Positions 12,352 to 24,372 of a DNA stretch of 64,000 nucleotides are shown here, piece after piece; the stretch's first letter is position 1, and each line of letters opens with the position of its first letter. Both the position numbers and the translations under genes were made by a program. The notes beneath the pieces were generated by a model. That model saw only the letters and a list, made by a program, of their open reading frames with translations. It did no database searches and was not told the DNA's origin. The DNA is from Phascolomyces articulosus (taxonomy: Eukaryota > Mucoromycota > Mucoromycetes > Mucorales > Lichtheimiaceae): the NCBI GenBank assembly GCA_025677815.1, contig JAIXMP010000017.1, positions 186,001 to 250,000 of the forward strand. Reading direction: 5' to 3'.

Positions 12352-13248
12352 CAGTAGTTATTTGTATGTAGTAGTATTATTATGAGAGCAACGTCAGTAT
12401 ATTAATAATAATAATGATAATAAAACAAGAACCGTTATATGAAAGTTGTTATTGTTATTATTTTCGTAGTCAATTAAATAATAATAATAAAAAAAAATAA
12501 GAATTATTCGTCGTGTATAAGAGACGAAGTTTAGAATAGGAAAAAGAAGGTCGTAATAAAAATATTAGGAGTTGGAGTGTTAAAGTGAGTGCAGTTGTTT
12601 AGAAAGTGTTAAAAAAAAGGAACGGGGGGAAAAGTAACCATAAAAAAAAAGGGGACGACAGGCAAAAAACAACCCCCTTTTTTTCCACTCTTCTCTCTTC
12701 GCGGACGATCAAAGTGTTGGTATCAGCTGATAGCATCCAATTATGAATATATATATATATATATATATAACTCACTTATTATTATATGCATCTATACTTT
12801 CTTATTACTCCTCTTCCCTAATAATGTTATTATTATTATTATGAATATAACCTATTTCTTTCTCCCCCTCGTTTATTTATTTATTTATAATATATAATAT
12901 ATAATATATAATATATAATATATATAATAATAAATAGCATATATTATAATTATCATTATTATTACATACTATATATCAAATACACCATCTTTTGTATTTA
13001 GGGATAATCATCATCATACAAGAAAATTAACTCTTATTAAACTGTCAATGCTTTTTTTCCCCCGAGAAAAAATATCTTCCCCCTTAATAATATAGAATAA
13101 ATTATCATGGGTAATAAGTTGTTATAGTGATAAATTAAGCAACAAAAAAAAGCGTTGTTATAGTTATTGTTGTTACTATATATGTTTTATTTTACATGGT
13201 TTTTTTTTGGGTTGAAATTGTATACATACAAATCATTATCTATTGAAA
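12352..13248. other. Upstream region of the Pumilio gene with AT microsatellites
   Basis: The interval holds the 5' region of the minus-strand Pumilio gene and the 3' region of the dehydrogenase gene. Visible features are an (AT)n run near 12749..12768 and a TATAA-type repeat near 12890..12930. No gene is supported. Confidence 0.6.
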
Positions 13249-14739
13249 TTAATACTGATAGAAACCACGTCCAGTCTTCTTGCCGTACCAGCCAGCATCA
13301 ACATACTTTTGCAAAAGAACGCTTGGACGATACTTGGAATCACCAGTGTTATCATGAAGTACCTTTTGAATAGCCAAACAAGTGTCAAGGCCAATAAAAT
13401 CAGCCAAAGTCAAGGGACCCATAGGCATATTGGTACCCAACTTCATAGTGGTGTCAATATCTTTTGCACTTGCAACACCCTATTGAAAAAATCAAATATA
13501 GATCAAACAATTAGTATTATATATATATAACACCTCCTCCTCCTTTTTTCATCTATATCCTCCCCGTTTTATTATTCAACTCCTTATTATTATCATAATA
13601 ACTTACACTTTCCAAAAGCATCACTGCCTCATTAATGTATGGCATCAACAAACGGTTAGCAACAAAGCCAGGAATATCTTGAGCAACAGTGGTAGTCTTG
13701 CCCATAGATTCAGCTAAAGCAAGAGTATCTTGGAGAACATTATCAGAAGTAGCAAGACCTGGAATGACTTCGACTAATTTCATGACAGGCACAGGGTTCA
13801 TGAAATGCATACCAATCACCTATTCAATTATTATTATTATTATTAGTTTTTTCTCTTTCTTTTTTATTTTATTTTACTACTGAAATGAAGTTTCATGTGT
13901 CACCACGCATCATCTGATATATTCCTTTTATCCTTCCCCTCTTCTCTCTCTCCTTACTTGTTCAGCCTTCTTAGTAGCAGCAGCAATCTTTGTAATACTA
14001 ATGCTGCTAGTGTTAGTAGCAAGAATAGCATCCGATTTACAAATAGCATCCAAATCACGGAAGATAGCTGTCTTGATGTTCAAGTTTTCAGAAGCAGCTT
14101 CAATGACGATATCCACATCAGACAAGGTGGACAATGAGTTGGTAGCAGAAACAAGTTCTCGAGTACCCTTAGCATGTTCGGCAGTAATCTTTTCCTTTGC
14201 CACATCCTTTTCGAGGAGACGATCTAAAAAAAAACCATAAAATCCCAATTATTTTTTTAGTAAGCATTCTCTCTCCTCCTTCTTTATCTTTATATATATT
14301 TTTTCTCGTATTACATAATATAAAAAACCTTACCCATAAATTTAAGACCCTTGTCAGTTTGTTCCTTGCTAATATCCATCAAAACAACAGGTAAACGCGA
14401 AACGTTGGCAGCAACATAAGCAATACCCAAACCCATTTGACCAGAGCCAATGACACCAACGCGCTTAATGTGATCAATGTTTCTCTATTAGAATTGAAAA
14501 AAATGAAAAAGTAGGAAAATGTCATTTATTAATGGTAACGCTTTTCTGGTGTATTTTGTTGGTAATGACAGGTAAATAGAAACTTACAGCTGGAGTGCTC
14601 ATAAAGCGCTTGGAAGCCTAAAAAAATGAGTTGATATGAGTATATCAGAAAGTGGTTATGAATCTCAATGATATCATTCTATTACCTGAGCAGTATGAGC
14701 TGACAAGTTGGCATGCGAACGGATGGCGGTACGGAACAT
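13249..14739 (-). CDS. HADH: Mitochondrial 3-hydroxyacyl-CoA dehydrogenase
   Basis: Six exons (14739..14686, 14617..14588, 14484..14334, 14223..13958, 13819..13607, 13479..13249) total 945 bases, 314 residues, normal for single-domain L-3-hydroxyacyl-CoA dehydrogenase. The enzyme oxidises L-3-hydroxyacyl-CoA to 3-ketoacyl-CoA with NAD in fatty-acid beta-oxidation. The first 28 residues are basic, Ser/Ala-rich and lack acids ([15 protein letters not shown]...), a plausible mitochondrial targeting peptide. The Rossmann loop is GSGQMG, the NAD-domain end reads [10 protein letters not shown], and the catalytic-His segment is [14 protein letters not shown]. The C-terminal domain ends [15 protein letters not shown] bacterial-type 3-hydroxybutyryl-CoA dehydrogenase is the closest alternative; the two are hard to separate by eye. 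Confidence 0.93.
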
Positions 14740-16967
14740 TGTTAAACAGAGGAAGGTGTATAGAAAGAAAAGAAGAAAAAGGCTGTATATGGTCTTAAAA
14801 AAAGCGAATAAAAGCTGTAACACTCGTGGGAAAACTGTGGGGTATGAAAGCACGGCAATGAATCGGAGCATGCTGTGTTTTTCTTTTGTAATCATGTTCT
14901 TTAGTGTCTACAAGCATTTTAAATGGTGCTGAGCTTTGATTTTTCATTATTAGTATATGAAGGAGGGTAGAGCTTATTATATATATCAGATTGACGTATA
15001 CTACTAGTACTGATCAAATCGAAGTTAGTATAATTATACAGAAATGTTGTCAGGTGGCATATTATGTCTTTTATGAAAGTCTTATCATTTTGGCATATAC
15101 AAAAAAAAGCCATTTCATTGCTGTCACGAATAGTAGGAGCAACAAAATGATACATTAGGGATTTGCCTGGGCTTGTTTTTATATCAGAAGTTTCATTCAT
15201 TACATGCCCTCGTCGTTATCAAGATAATCGTAACTACAGCAATCATACGCGATATAATCCTTTATTATTTTATCATTGTTATAAGTATTTACAATATTTA
15301 AATCAATTATTATCACAGAAAAAAAGACTCACCTAATTTTATTCAGTTATTGCCAAATCATAAAAATCATTCAAGTGCTACTATAAAAAAACACGTAGAA
15401 CTGTATTATATTAAAGAAAGCCTGTACAGTCATAAGAAATTATATTTAACGGAGAAAATAGTGTCATAACCAATGAAACAGTTTTACAGGGCAAACACCA
15501 CGTAAATGATATTGATCTAGCGTTTTCTATTTTCCATTCTTTCCTCCATTCTGTATCCAAGCATCATGAACAGCTGACGTTCACGATAACAAAAAAAAGG
15601 TATCGTATTATAGACTGATATTTGCTTTTAAAAATTTCAAAGTGAAGAAATGTCGTATTATTAGTGGTTGTAGAGGGAATATCGCAAAAGTATATCCCAC
15701 TGCCTCTATATCAGAATTATTATTTTAAAGAAAAAAAAAACACTTGGCTAACTGATTAGTTCATTGTACTTTTTCATCAATATCCTGAAAGGTGTCTTTT
15801 TAAAAAAGTATCTAGTGACAATACTATTTTGACAGCTCATAAAGTTTACTCAAAAAGAAAGTTCAATTATCTATAAATTGTATGTATTTTATTTACAAAC
15901 TTTATTATAAAGTTATAGTTTGCTTAATGATAGGTATCCAAGAACTTTATGTTTACCTGGTAGTAATAAGCATTTTTTTTTACTCCACAAATTCAGAGAG
16001 ACAGCAGTATACCTTTATTATCTTTGTAAAAATATCCAATTGGACATTTTTCTCGTAAAATGTAAACATGTATTATATGATTATATAATATGAGGTTATT
16101 CAATTAGACAGTGGAAGTAAAGTTGATAGCCATATAGCTAATATCTTTTTATTATTATTTAGAAGGAACACAACATATGATGTAATTTTTCATAAAATAC
16201 CCCTTTGTTCTCAAATTCCTTTTCAGTTTTTCCCATACACTAAACGTAATATGATGTAGTTTTAATAGCAACTGCGGTATGCTTCTAGCTACTTGTGGAA
16301 AAGACATAAAATTTCAAGTCATAAAAAAAAAATAGAATAATTTGTGAAAGACTCAGAATAATCAAGGGGGTGGGGATCACAATAAGATCTTCATACTTTG
16401 ATAAAAAACGAAAGTTTTTCTGTAAAGTAAATCATCCTATGATAAGTATAGAATGATGAGATGTGCGATCTATGTTTTTCTTTTTTGCATAAATTATACA
16501 AAGGCAGTAAAAGTTGGTGGTGACAATCTTTTTTCCGAACAATAACAAAAACTGGTATGCGATCAGTTTATCTATTTAGACCAACATAAAATAGTCCTTG
16601 CATTTTCAATCATCTTGAACGTTCTATTTCTTCCCAATAAAACGACAAATCCGCAGCATGGTTTAAAAATTTACTTGAATATATGAATTACTGGGGAACT
16701 CGCCCACACTCACTATTTATCAATGACTAGAGAAACACAGCACAGTACACGCATTAAAGTGTCTTTTTTCTAGGAGACTTTTAATTTTTTTTATCCTCAG
16801 TATTCAAGTAATAAAAGGGGGCGTGGAAGATAATACTGGAATGAAACGGAGGCTTTTTATTTTTTGATGATATATATAAAAAGAGGGTGAATTTACATGG
16901 GCAAGAACAAAAAGAATAGCTCAATCTCTTCCTATTTTCCAAGTCATTATTTAATTATTGTTAAACA
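14740..16967. other. Gene-free AT-rich region
   Basis: No open frame with recognisable composition is present on either strand. The region separates the dehydrogenase promoter (minus) from the promoter of the small secreted protein gene (plus), which has a clear TATA element at its end. Nothing else is identified. Confidence 0.6.
16871..16883 (+). promoter_or_regulatory. TATA element of the small secreted protein gene
   Basis: TATATATAAAAAG lies 85 bases before the ATG at 16968, followed by a short leader rich in A and T. Position and sequence fit a core promoter of a strongly expressed gene. Confidence 0.6.
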
Positions 16968-17255
16968 ATGTTGACGAAATCTATTACAGCCATAATCTTC
17001 TGTGCTTTATTAGTTTATGCTCGGCTACCAGATGAGAAACCTGGACTTGACAAGGTCCGTATAAACACTTGTATATGTACTAGCGCTGTCGACCCCAAAG
17101 CTACTGGCCAATGTTGTAATCAAGCGCATGGTGTCATTGGTGATCCCATCTCTGGCAAATGTAACTTCCAAGACAAATCAAACTGGAGTGTCTTCTCAAA
17201 ATGCTGTACCGAATGGATGGGATCAAGTTCCTGTGAAACCCAAAATATCGGATAA
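16968..17255 (+). CDS. Small secreted cysteine-rich protein
   Basis: A single-exon frame of 95 residues begins with a hydrophobic signal peptide (residues 1 to about 18, LTKSITAIIFCALLVYA). The mature part has eight cysteines: a CIC pair, a CC pair, one single Cys, a second CC pair and a final Cys (residues 35, 37, 49, 50, 65, 79, 80, 89). Two CC pairs recall hydrophobins, but the order and spacing differ from the standard hydrophobin pattern, so I do not assign it to that family. A TATA element precedes it and an AATAAA lies near 17427. The stop TAA at 17253 is followed in the same frame by 28 more sense codons rich in His, Tyr, Lys and Glu, then another TAA at 17340 (see findings). Confidence 0.75.
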   Translation: MLTKSITAIIFCALLVYARLPDEKPGLDKVRINTCICTSAVDPKATGQCCNQAHGVIGDPISGKCNFQDKSNWSVFSKCCTEWMGSSSCETQNIG

Positions 17256-18769
17256 ATTCAAGGTCAAAAGCATTACAGTGACTACCATGAAAGTGGTGAT
17301 TATTACCAAAAGCATGAACATGAACACAAATACTGGAAATAAACCATTACTTTTTTATATGATATTTATTATTAGATTTGTTAGTTGACCTTTTGTTTTA
17401 ACTTAAAATATTAAATATTTGTTCTAATAAATGAACTATTGTCTTCAAGATTTTATTTAACTTTATGTAATTGTCTACTTAATGTCAATGATAATGTTCC
17501 TGATTTATGGAAATCCAGTTTTTATTGCACCAGGAAAAAAAAATACTGTGTATTATATAACCATAAGGTATGGCGCATATGGGCTGTTTTGGTATTATAA
17601 TTGACATAAAAAGAGGACAACAATACAGTAGTAAAAGCATCATTCAGATTCGGTACCTACTGCATCTTGCGAATGATGATGTTTTATTCTTTTCACTTTT
17701 CTATTTTATTAGCAGATCGGCTATATACATCAAATGGATCAATCATTAATATAGCAGGAGTAAATTTAATTATAACTGGCCACATTAAAACAGTTAGTAC
17801 ACTTTAAAACAAATATTCATTGCCTCAACTCCTAAAAATGCATAATATTTGGTACAATGAAAGAAAAGACAGGGGCTCTAAAACGAGCATACAAACTACT
17901 TTTTCTTTCTTCTAGAATATATCCTAGGAGACAATAAATATGGAGGTTTCATTAATATGTAATCTGTGCATCATTCGTATATTTCCACACAAAATAGTTC
18001 TAAAGATTAAGGCTTCTCTCGGTCACACTACTTTTTTTAATAGTGCCAAACCTCTTCTCACCTCATCAACTGCCAGTCAGGTTAAGTACTCAGATTCAGT
18101 AATGAAATATGCATTAGCGTAGTAATAGATAATTACATTTGACCTAGCAAAAAAAAAAAAACACAATTCTGTCTTTTATGTATATTGATGGTGATCCTGA
18201 ATCTCTTCCTACTTCATCCACTACTGATTAAATCATGTAAGTTTATATGTTCAATAAAAAAATAAGTATGAGGGTGATAATAGATCATTATTTTTCGGTA
18301 ATTAAGTAACAATATGTTTCTTGCAAAAATATGATTGATGGTGAGTCTGAGTCAAGCGTTGCTTCATCTTTATCTCATAGTATCAAAAAAAACATATTTG
18401 ACCCAATGGAATAAAGTATTGTTTTTCTTCCCCATTATCTATCAAGATATTACGATTAACTTCACTCTCCAGTGAGGTGCATAGGTTATGTAATAATGTT
18501 TAACGTTACATGAAAGAGGGTGGGCTTCTTATTTTTGATTATAGTAGAATGTTATGTGTTATTTTTAAAAAATGTATTGTAAAAGTTTGGTCATGATTAA
18601 TTGTACATTTTTGTTGTGCTGTACTAAGAGTAATGATTTTATATATATACAGTAAAGAAAAACTGTGGTGAAGTATTTATTAAATGACACTATTATATTA
18701 CTGCTCTCTTTTTCCCTTTTTTTTTCTTTCATTCTTTCCTACTTTCTTTCTTTTTTCTTAAAAACATAG
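17256..18769. other. AT-rich region with the 3' end of the secreted protein gene
   Basis: The first part holds the His/Tyr-rich frame extension and 3' UTR. Further on, two short stretches near 18180 and 18330 begin with similar sequence (ATTGATGGTGA.. followed by a Ser-rich frame), which might be a degraded duplication. No complete gene is supported. Confidence 0.45.
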
Positions 18770-20043
18770 ACGGCCGTGTGCTGAACAAAACAAATCGCAA
18801 AATAAAGAGGATATCACAACCAAAAGTATGTAATTAATCATTTATTATGTTCTAAATATACAAAAAAAAAAAAAAATAGGCTACTACCAGAAACGTTTTG
18901 TTCTTCTGTACCATATATACACGTGTGTTTATGTGTTTTTAACGAATGATACCTATATAATGCAAATAACAAAACGTAATAATTCTTCTTACTGTTACTT
19001 TATTACAGAGAAAAAATTTGAAACGGATCACACCAGATCATCTAATACAAATTCGTTTTTTGAAGAATATCACACATAAAGCACCATCTTGGAAGGATGT
19101 ACATTATCTCATGGACTTTCCGGAAGATGATGAAAAACGACATTACACAAGTTACAAAAAACACCAACCCAAATAATTTCTTAAAAAAAAAGGTTCTGAA
19201 AATGTGGACAGAATTAAAAAGGTAAAGCCATTGCTTTTCTATAAAAATCAGAGTCAAACTTTATACGTGTATAGGTTATTCATTATGTTTACTTTTCTTA
19301 ACCTTGAATCATCCTTTAAGACTTTGATCGAAAATCACAGGAAAAACGCCTTTCAGATCCAACTATTGTAAAAGCAAAAAAAAGAAAAGTAAAGTTGTAA
19401 ACAGAAAAACAAATTGATACACTTATATCAATGTTGTACACGGATGTCAATAATCATAATGAAGGAAACAATGGTTATACATGGGTTGAAATCAAAGCAG
19501 CGAGCAATGGGTAAAACGTGTGGTGCTTGTGATCAGAAGCTACGCCGCCTTGAAATGGAATCGGATTCCTAACGGCCAAAGTATTTGCCGTCCTTGCAGT
19601 AAAATCATCCCAATTGGAAGTTTCCAAAGGATAAAAAAGAATAAAAATGTTCAAAGTTCAACAATGAACTGTTTAATGTATCTAACACCTCAATAAAAGA
19701 AAATCATAAAGTAAGTGAAAGCCATTTATATTAATACAGTTAAGTTATTTTCATAGGTTAATACATTTGACATATAATTGCAGGAAATGGTAACTTATTT
19801 TTTCGTTTTTAAATGAATATCTCCTCCATAATATTGCAAATTTTTACATATTTTTTTAATAGTTACCAGCCGGAACCATATGCGTCTCCTTCCTTCCCAC
19901 AACCTTCAACGCAACATCAACAATCTACTATACCTCCATCTTCATCCACTCCTTCTACTGGGCTTCAAGCCAAACAAAAGCGGAAGACATCCCAACAAGC
20001 ATTTCCGGTTTCGACTCAAGCTTGCAACCAGAGCGATAATTGA
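18770..20043 (+). pseudogene. Decayed Myb-like/GATA-like DNA-binding gene
   Basis: An exon at 18770..18825 splices in phase 0 to 19009..19176, giving a basic stretch and then ITPDHLIQIRFLKNITHKAP with SWKDVHYLM, which resembles a Myb/SANT-like helix-turn-helix, then a stop. Near 19400..19500 a second Myb-like segment (TEKQIDTLISMLYTDV ... YTWVEIKAA) is preceded and followed by in-frame TAA codons. From 19507 a frame with CGACDQKLRRL runs into KWNRIPNGQSICRPC only after a one-base shift near 19550. Together these form a C-x2-C-x18-C-x2-C GATA-type finger with the expected Trp. A Ser/Pro-rich frame with a basic KQKRK ends at 20043. The stops and frameshift argue for a pseudogene, though untested introns could rescue parts. 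Confidence 0.45.
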
Positions 20044-21586
20044 TAAATAGTGGATAATGAATAAAATAAATGATTTCTATATAATAAAACAAAGTAATAT
20101 TTATTAGACTTAAAAGAAACGTTATTGAATGTTTGGGTACACCAATTACCAAAAAAAGATAACTCATTGCGCTGGTCTTAAAAGTTATGTTCTGGATGTT
20201 CTGGTTCTTTTCCATGGTGTGTATGGCTGTCATATCATTTTAAAAGAAAAATATATAAGAAATGTAGTGTAGAACCATTTGAACTTATCTTTCTAAAATC
20301 ACTTAATCTTCAAAACATCTAGTATTCTTTATGATTGACGTGGGTGAATATCGGTAAAAAGGCTGGTTTGAAGTGCTAATATTAAAAGGGAGAAGGGTAT
20401 AGTAATAAAAGGTAGGTATCAAGGAGAAATTTAAATCTGATCATTATTAATAAGGCATCAAGGAAGTACTTTTTTTTAATGTATTCGTATACAGGGCATA
20501 TAGCCAATGAAATATGGATCGATACTATTTTATTATTTTAAAAGAGGATAAAGGATCCAACAGAGTGGAAGAGAAAAAAAAAATACATGGCACGTCTATT
20601 ATTGTTAATAAAGTTTCCTCCATGACAAAAAATCAAACATCAGATCAATTTTATAAAAAGAGAAGTAGATTAGCATGGTCCGTGCATTCGGAAGCCTTCC
20701 GGAAAATGGGTACGGTCAAAAACAATGGGTTTATAATGATGTTTATGATAATGAAGAAAAATAGTGTAGTTTATTAAAAACTATAAATGCGAATCAACTA
20801 ACTTAGCATTTTATTGCCTACTACTACATATTTTCATTATTGCGACCTCCATAAAATACATGAAACTATAAAAGATTTTATTGTACAATTCCATGATATG
20901 CTGAGAATATTAAAAAAAAGGCACTATATAATCAAAAGATAAAAACATTGTGTTTGTGAAAGAAAGGTGATGTATACAATCGTGTATTTCTACAACGCTA
21001 TATTACTGTAAAAAAACCTATTGTCCTCCATTAGTATGATTGTGGAATGAACAATGACTTTTCAAATACTACATACTAGCCCTGATAATGAATCGGCGCT
21101 ACGGAGATATATGTCTTAATGCAGATCCTTAGTTTGTGACCAGGTGAAACAAAAATTAAGCTTGGGTACGGAGTGAACCAGGTACCACTTTTAACTCGTA
21201 TAAAAATTTCCATGGCGAAGAACGTCTTTTTTTTTGACATTCACTCCATTTACTTTTTTTTTTTTTTTTCCCTCCATATGACTTATACACGCTTACTAGT
21301 ATATAGAAAGTAGGAGAAAGAAAAATAACGATTGCGCCATAAGCAAGTCGCTTAATCGGGAAATAAAAGTATAAAAAGACACGCTGTTTTCCTTTCGCTC
21401 TTTTTTTTTTTTTCATCAGGTTACACGCTCATCATGTAACCAGGTTGGAAGAAATTTTTCCAGATTGATTATTACTAGGGTTGCTTTGGGATGTTCCCAG
21501 ATGATGAAAGCATAGCGTAGGCCAACATAATCCCAGGTTCATCATTCCACGATTGTACAACTGGAGGGGTTGACAGTCGTGGGTGC

Positions 21587-21667
21587 GCCTTGGCATCATC
21601 ATCTTACACTTGTGAAAAAGTATGGCGTCACTGCTTTTTCATAAGTGTAAGGTGATGATGCCCTGGC
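21587..21667. repeat. Long imperfect hairpin
   Basis: Two 34-base arms (21587..21620 and 21634..21667) are inverted copies with four differences, two of which would be G-U pairs in RNA, around a 13-base loop. The arms contain GGCATCATCA and CTTACACTT. No flanking transposase or coding frame is seen. It could be the core of a small inverted-repeat transposon or a transcribed hairpin. Confidence 0.7.
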
Positions 21668-22565
21668 AAGTCTGGGCATGTGTGTTTGGTTGAGGCACGA
21701 GGAGGCGATGAGTACTGTCGTGACCGTTTTTTTTAATAATATATAAGAAATGATAAAAAAAACCAATTAGTTTAGTTTCTTCATGTAAAATAAAACGCTT
21801 TATTGTTTATCCTTTTTATCTTAATAAATTGATCTTCAACATTTTCTACTATATTAAAGTGTCTGCCTTTTTTTTATGTTGTTACATATCCTGGCCAATT
21901 GCTTCGGAATACTTCTAGATGCACAGACCTTACCAATAAAATAAAGAATACGTTGCCATATATTTTGCTTTAAGTTAATCCATCGTAATGTACATTGCAA
22001 TTTATGAAAAAGGATCGTTTTATATGCCTTTTTTTTAGTATAGTTTTTGGAATGTTCAAACTTTATTATACCTGAAACTTGATATTACTTTACAACTTCC
22101 ATAAAAATAGTGGCGTTACAAAACTGTTGATATATAAAACCTAACAATGGTATGAAAACAATTGTCAAAAGTGCTTGACACATATGAATCAAGAGTTATA
22201 TCTCGTATAAAAAAATTATTTACCACTGTTTGTTCTACATATGACGATGCTTCTTTTATTATCAATGCAAGAAACAAGAATACGCGTCTACCTTTTGGCA
22301 GGTTCCTTTTTTCTTTTTAATAAAAACTATATATACATGATCAAGGAAACAATAGCACCAATTATTGATCAATAACTATTTGAACAGTGTACTCGCCAAA
22401 AAAAAAAAAAAAAAACCATTCAGGATGCCATTGGTCACCTTTCCCGATCTTCAACCACTTGTTCTTTTTTTTGGACCTTTGTGTGCGTGCCTATTCTTTA
22501 TACTGTCGACTTGAAACAACGCGTGTCGATGCTAAATAGAAAATGATCAAATTTGTTCGTTCTGA

Positions 22566-22587
22566 ATATATATATATATATATATAA
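22566..22587. repeat. (TA)n microsatellite
   Basis: An uninterrupted TA dinucleotide run lies within the gene-poor region. No other feature is attached to it. Confidence 0.85.
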
Positions 22588-24138
22588 AATAAGAGCTTTC
22601 GCTCATTATCAGTCTTTCTCATTTAATAATATGGAACAGTGAAAATAACCATCATCGAAAAATATAAAAGAACATCATCATTATATATTTTGTAAATATT
22701 CCCAGTAAAGAAATATAAATTCTTTATCCTGGCTCGATTATAGCCTGTTGTATATTTTCCATTTTTTCAATCGAATACGTATTTAGATATATAAAATCTG
22801 AAATGCGCATAGGTGTACCATGGTCAGTCTTACTATTATAAGTTTCAATTTTATTCTTTGCAAAAATAGAAAGAAGTGCTTAATATAATAAAAGGAAGGA
22901 CGAGAAGAACATAAACTGCCATGTGCATAATCATGAAAAACTGTTTGCTCGCTGAAGCTTTATAAATAACCATTAAAGGAGTGATCTTTTGCTAAACATT
23001 CTCTTGTGTATAAAGGAGCTTTTTATTTGTGTTATTGACCAATCCTTATTATACTCCTTCAGCGAATCAAAAAAACCAATATCCTGGTTGTCTCTTTGCT
23101 TAATGAACTGATATATGTAAATCATGATTTTTTTTAATAAGCATTTATAGAAAACGATGTAATTAACTGTAAAAAGTAAAGTCTTAGTTTGTTACCAATA
23201 GCTCATTATATTCACTTCTTTCAACAGATTTTCACTCATATTTCGCTTGCAAAAAGTAGGCTGTAATTTAGTATAACAATAAGTGAAATCAATTACCACT
23301 GTAGAAATAATTTCATGGTAACCCAGACTTCGCGAAAAAAAAAATGTTAAAAGAAAAAAAAACTAGACTTTATGTAAAAATAACAAAAGCGTGTCAAAGC
23401 GTGCTCTTTCAAGGATATGTCGCGATATTTCATTTCCATGACAATGCTGCCTCACAGCTTTTTTCTTTTATCTATGGACTATCACGCTTTTATCACGCTT
23501 AAAGAAGCGTGTCGCGTAAATATGCTAGCAAAAAAAAAAAAAAAAAAGCGGGATTTGAATTACCAAGAACAATGATAAAATGAACTGTCTCACAGTAACG
23601 AACATCTCTTTACTTTTGTCCCTTTTTTTACATTCCCCTTGAAGATGTTACCCACCCGATTTTCTCTCTTACGCTTTCATTGTACAAGCTAAACAATGCC
23701 GTCAATGACAATTTTTTGAAGCAGCAGCAAATTTGTGGTCATTTGCCTTCCCCCCTCCGCCACTCTGGCCTGCAACTCTATTTTGTAGCAGCATTACCCA
23801 AGTGCTTCCATGGACCAACCCAACTCGGCGTGCATTCTCCCTGATCAGGTAATAAATGGCTAACATGAAAAAATTGTAAGGGTCCATGGAGGCAGTTCGT
23901 GGTATTTGCAAGTGGTGAATCGTGGCAGGCTTGTTTCGGCAGGTACATCCTCGAATGGCTGCGAACTTTCTTTTCTTTTTAATTAATGGTGCATTTGTCC
24001 AGTGCATCTTGGAAGGTTACTCTTACAGCGGGGTAATCAAAATGCCACAGCCTAATGCAGTTTCGGGTATGCACCAAAAAAACTTCTCTCCTTCTATTTT
24101 TACGAACAAACCTGGGGAGATGCACGGACGGGAATGAC

Positions 24139-24372
24139 ACCATTCATTTGGGGTTGTTTTCGTTACGATACGGTACGATCCTATATAGGCGGGGTTGTGG
24201 TAAGTGACCCTCGAGAGATACTAGGGAGACTCTCTCTGCCTCAAGTCGGACAGATATTTCGCTATCGCGACTGGGTAAGTAGTCTAGCTGTCGAGCTGCA
24301 TGGAGGCGAGTGATGTCTGCGAATCTCCCAATGCCGAGACCTACAACAGTCGGCGGGGGTGGACCATTCATT
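24139..24372. mobile_element. Possible short insertion flanked by a 10-base direct repeat
   Basis: ACCATTCATT occurs at 24139..24148 and 24363..24372. The 214 bases between are visibly richer in G and C than the surroundings and contain CCTATATAGGCGGGG and several CG dinucleotides. The direct repeat could be a target-site duplication of a short non-autonomous element. No RNA polymerase III boxes or terminal inverted repeats are convincing, so the class is open. Confidence 0.35.

Noticed and set aside
16968..17255. Hydrophobin
   Set aside because: It has eight cysteines and two CC pairs, but the order and spacing do not match the hydrophobin pattern.
20514..20777. An 87-codon lysine-rich frame as a gene
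   Set aside because: No family resemblance; composition and the run of Met, Phe and Ile at the end fit AT-rich non-coding DNA.
24144..24371. A 75-codon frame in the GC-richer island as a gene
   Set aside because: No domain, no expected start context, and its ends coincide with the direct repeat flanking a possible insertion.
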